Below, in pieces: positions 6,687-8,231 of a stretch of 8,231 bases of DNA (positions are counted from its first letter, which is position 1; the number at the start of each line of letters is the position of its first letter). The notes under the pieces were generated by a model, which had not been told where the DNA came from, made no database searches, and worked only from the letters and a program-made list of their open reading frames with translations. This DNA comes from Helicobacteraceae bacterium (GTDB lineage Bacteria; Campylobacterota; Campylobacteria; Campylobacterales; SZUA-545). The stretch spans positions 1 through 8,231 of the forward strand of contig JAISRI010000194.1 in the NCBI GenBank assembly GCA_031273735.1, given 5' to 3'. The position numbers and the translations under genes were made by a program.

Positions 6687-7102
6687 GAAATCTCCTCCTT
6701 ATCAAATTGGCGATCATAGTCGTTTAATCTGAAACTATTTATATCGGCGCTCTTGCCCTCATAAACCGACGTAATTATATACGAGTAAAACGGTAGCGCG
6801 AAATCTAGATCATAGCCAGACGGTTGCGCTTTTGCGTTTGGGTGCGAATGGTATATGCCCAAAATGTCCAACTCTAGCGATCGCGCCGTTTTTTCGGCTA
6901 CCAAAAAATCCTCCGGAGCGATGAGAAAACGGTGAAAACGCTCTTCGTCCTCGCGAGAGTTATCGATAGGCAGTAGCCGCTTAATCGCGCGCGTCTGATC
7001 GGCTTCAATTTCGCCCAGCAAAAAACCGCAACACTCGTTTGGGTATGTCCGCTCCGCTTGTAGCCTGAGCGCGGTTTCTATCTCTTTGTTAATGGCGATC
7101 AC
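6677..7102 (-). CDS. mec: Mec-type JAMM metalloprotease
   Basis: A 141-residue zinc metalloprotease of the JAB1/MPN/Mov34 family, similar in length to mycobacterial Mec. The JAMM motif is complete: E23 in NECCGF, H85 and H87 in HSHP, S95 and D98. In M. tuberculosis this enzyme hydrolyses the CysO-cysteine adduct to free cysteine. Related enzymes in other bacteria trim extra residues after the Gly-Gly of a carrier, which would also be needed here. I chose GTG at 7102: GGAG lies six bases before it, and it overlaps the cysteine synthase stop as GTGA, a usual coupled junction. An in-frame TTG at 7114 would add four residues but has no such support. Confidence 0.9.
   Translation of the reverse strand: MIAINKEIETALRLQAERTYPNECCGFLLGEIEADQTRAIKRLLPIDNSREDEERFHRFLIAPEDFLVAEKTARSLELDILGIYHSHPNAKAQPSGYDLDFALPFYSYIITSVYEGKSADINSFRLNDYDRQFDKEEISWR
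6694..6700 (-). promoter_or_regulatory. Strong ribosome binding site of cysO-like gene
   Basis: AAGGAGG on the minus strand, seven bases before the ATG at 6686. It is the strongest Shine-Dalgarno sequence in the operon and lies inside the protease coding region, consistent with high production of the small carrier. Confidence 0.7.
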
Positions 7103-7995
7103 GCCGCGCTCCAAAAACTCTCTGAGGCGTAGCGGTTGCCGTTGTCGGCTAGTATCGTAACGACGATCGCGCTCTTTGGTAGCGTCGCCGCAAGCCTTGA
7201 GGCGGCATATACGTTCGCCCCCGAACTGGCGCCGACGTAAATGCCCTCTTTTAGCGCAAGCGCTTTTGTCGTTTGATAGGCGTGCTCGGTACTGACCTCC
7301 ATATATGAATCGACAAGTCCTTCGTCAAAGAAGCCCGAACGAAGCGTCGATTGCAGATGTTTGGTACCCTCTATGCCATGAAAAGGCGAATTGGGTTGAA
7401 CGCTGATCGTCCGAATGTCCGCGTTGCGTTCCTTAAGTCGTCTTGCAACGCCGATAAACGTGCCGCTTGTTCCCATAGCGCAAATAAAGTGCGTAACCTT
7501 GCCTTCGCTTTGTTTTAGTATCTCTTCGCCCGTGCCGTAATAGTGCGCCAAAGGATTAGCCTCGTTGTGATATTGATTTGGATAGAAATAGCGCTCCGGA
7601 TATCTTTGGGCTTCGGCTTGCGCAAGCAAAAACGCGCCGTCGGAGCCTTCCAGCGGATCGGTCTGCACAATCTGTGCGCCAAAATGTTCCATTGTCTTTT
7701 TGCGCTCGATTGAGGCGTTAGAGGGTAGAAATATTTTTACGCCAAAGCCAAGCGCCGCGCCAAACATAGCGTATGCAATGCCCGTATTGCCGCTTGTCGC
7801 GTCGATAATATCCTTGCCATACGAGAGTTTACCGCGCTCAATCCCATCGAGAATCATCGCTTTTGCGGCTCGATCTTTAACCGAACCCGAAGGATTTAGA
7901 AACTCCGCTTTGGCAAATACTCTTGCGCCGTCTGGTTCGATTAGAGTTTTGATCTCAAGGAGCGGCGTATTTCCAACCAAGTCCAATATTCGCAC
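7099..7995 (-). CDS. cysM: CysM-like PLP cysteine synthase
   Basis: A fold type II PLP enzyme of 298 residues. Motifs in order: VGNTPL (7-12), PSGSVKDR with the PLP lysine K40, TSGNTG (67-72), the phosphate-binding GTSGTF (175-180), SSGAN (257-261), and LADNGNRY near the end. The final motif, with ADxG where CysK has PSSG, resembles mycobacterial CysM more than CysK. CysM there uses O-phosphoserine and the CysO thiocarboxylate as sulfur donor. Carrier, activating enzyme and adduct protease all follow in the same operon, so the same role is inferred. O-acetylserine with sulfide cannot be excluded. The start is GTG, with AAGGA five bases upstream. It is the first gene of the operon, and its stop overlaps the protease start by four bases. 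Confidence 0.9.
   Translation of the reverse strand: MRILDLVGNTPLLEIKTLIEPDGARVFAKAEFLNPSGSVKDRAAKAMILDGIERGKLSYGKDIIDATSGNTGIAYAMFGAALGFGVKIFLPSNASIERKKTMEHFGAQIVQTDPLEGSDGAFLLAQAEAQRYPERYFYPNQYHNEANPLAHYYGTGEEILKQSEGKVTHFICAMGTSGTFIGVARRLKERNADIRTISVQPNSPFHGIEGTKHLQSTLRSGFFDEGLVDSYMEVSTEHAYQTTKALALKEGIYVGASSGANVYAASRLAATLPKSAIVVTILADNGNRYASESFWSAA
7109..7112 (-). promoter_or_regulatory. Ribosome binding site deciding the mec start
   Basis: GGAG on the minus strand, six bases before GTG at 7102. It overlaps the alternative TTG start at 7114, which therefore cannot use it. Confidence 0.6.
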
Positions 7996-8027
7996 CTAAT
8001 TCCTTAATCTGTATCGATTTTATAGAG

Positions 8028-8056
8028 ATTATGCCAAAAATTGGCTCTTTTGTCAA
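8028..8056 (-). promoter_or_regulatory. Sigma70-type promoter of the sulfur operon
   Basis: On the minus strand TTGACA (8056-8051) is followed, after a 17-base spacer, by CATAAT (8033-8028). Transcription should start near 8021, leaving a leader of about 25 bases before the GTG of the cysteine synthase gene. A perfect -35 hexamer with optimal spacing suggests strong expression unless repressed. Confidence 0.75.
8033..8045. promoter_or_regulatory. Inverted repeat inside promoter spacer, possible operator
   Basis: GCCAA-AAA-TTGGC is a perfect five-base inverted repeat filling much of the spacer and touching the -10 hexamer. A protein bound here would block polymerase, so a repressor responding to sulfur or cysteine is conceivable. 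The repeat is short and could be chance. Confidence 0.35.
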
Positions 8057-8149
8057 GTCTTTGTCCTAGTCCCTAACCTTTGGCAGTCTGGCTAGGTAAA
8101 TAAGGCTAATAGATAAGGCAAACAGAATACCAGCCGTCAAAGGAAACCG

Positions 8150-8231
8150 ATGCAAACGGATTATCTATGGCAAGGAGTAAGAGGGTTTAAGGGACGTAAA
8201 GGATTTGAGCGAATAAGCGATCTTCGGCTTA
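8150..8231 (+). CDS. Possible start of an unrecognised gene, cut by window end
   Basis: An open frame starts with ATG and stays open for 27 codons to the end of the window. AAAGGA lies five bases before the ATG, and the direction is divergent from the sulfur operon. The peptide, starting MQTDYLWQGVRGFKG, is basic and aromatic and I do not recognise it. It uses AGA, GGA and GTA codons more than the genes of the operon, so it may be of different origin or not coding at all. No promoter for it stands out in the 90 bases upstream. Confidence 0.3.
   Translation, partial: MQTDYLWQGVRGFKGRKGFERISDLRL

Noticed and set aside
7102..7114. TTG at 7114 as start of the JAMM protease
   Set aside because: The GGAG site overlaps this codon and is well spaced for GTG at 7102, which also gives the usual four-base overlap.

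Overview
The window is an AT/GC-balanced bacterial segment, about half G+C by eye, in which every confident gene lies on the minus strand. The pairing of a small 2[4Fe-4S] ferredoxin directly upstream of a Ppx/GppA-type phosphatase is an arrangement I recall from Helicobacter and relatives (HP0277-HP0278), so a Campylobacterota-like host is my best guess. This is held loosely: the G+C looks high for that group, and the HIP1-like octamer GCGATCGC is strongly over-represented, a trait better known from cyanobacteria.

Reading along the minus strand (right to left), a clear promoter at about 8028-8056 drives a tight six-gene operon: a CysM-like PLP cysteine synthase (7995-7099), a JAMM/Mec-type metalloprotease (7102-6677), a CysO/MoaD/ThiS-type sulfur carrier (6686-6408), a MoeZ-type E1-like enzyme with a C-terminal rhodanese domain (6408-5254), a family 2A (SrpI-type) encapsulin shell protein (5237-4293) and a SufS-type cysteine desulfurase with an N-terminal extension (4309-2879). 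Neighbours overlap or are separated by at most 16 bases, and the unit ends in a strong hairpin terminator (2844-2870). The first four genes match the set known from Mycobacterium tuberculosis for protein-thiocarboxylate-dependent cysteine synthesis. The last two are the shell and cargo of the known desulfurase-loading encapsulin nanocompartment. The operon therefore joins a caged cysteine desulfurase, which releases sulfur from cysteine, to a complete route that puts rhodanese-delivered sulfur back into cysteine. My inference is a storage-and-retrieval loop for sulfur.

Downstream lie two tandemly duplicated ferredoxin genes (2640-2425 and 2332-2081) and a Ppx/GppA-family phosphatase (2079-619) starting one base after the second ferredoxin. 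The left 618 bases hold no credible gene but carry a cluster of related inverted repeats whose internal hairpin is kept although its bases differ. The right 236 bases hold the operon promoter and, possibly, the start of a divergent plus-strand gene that runs off the end.
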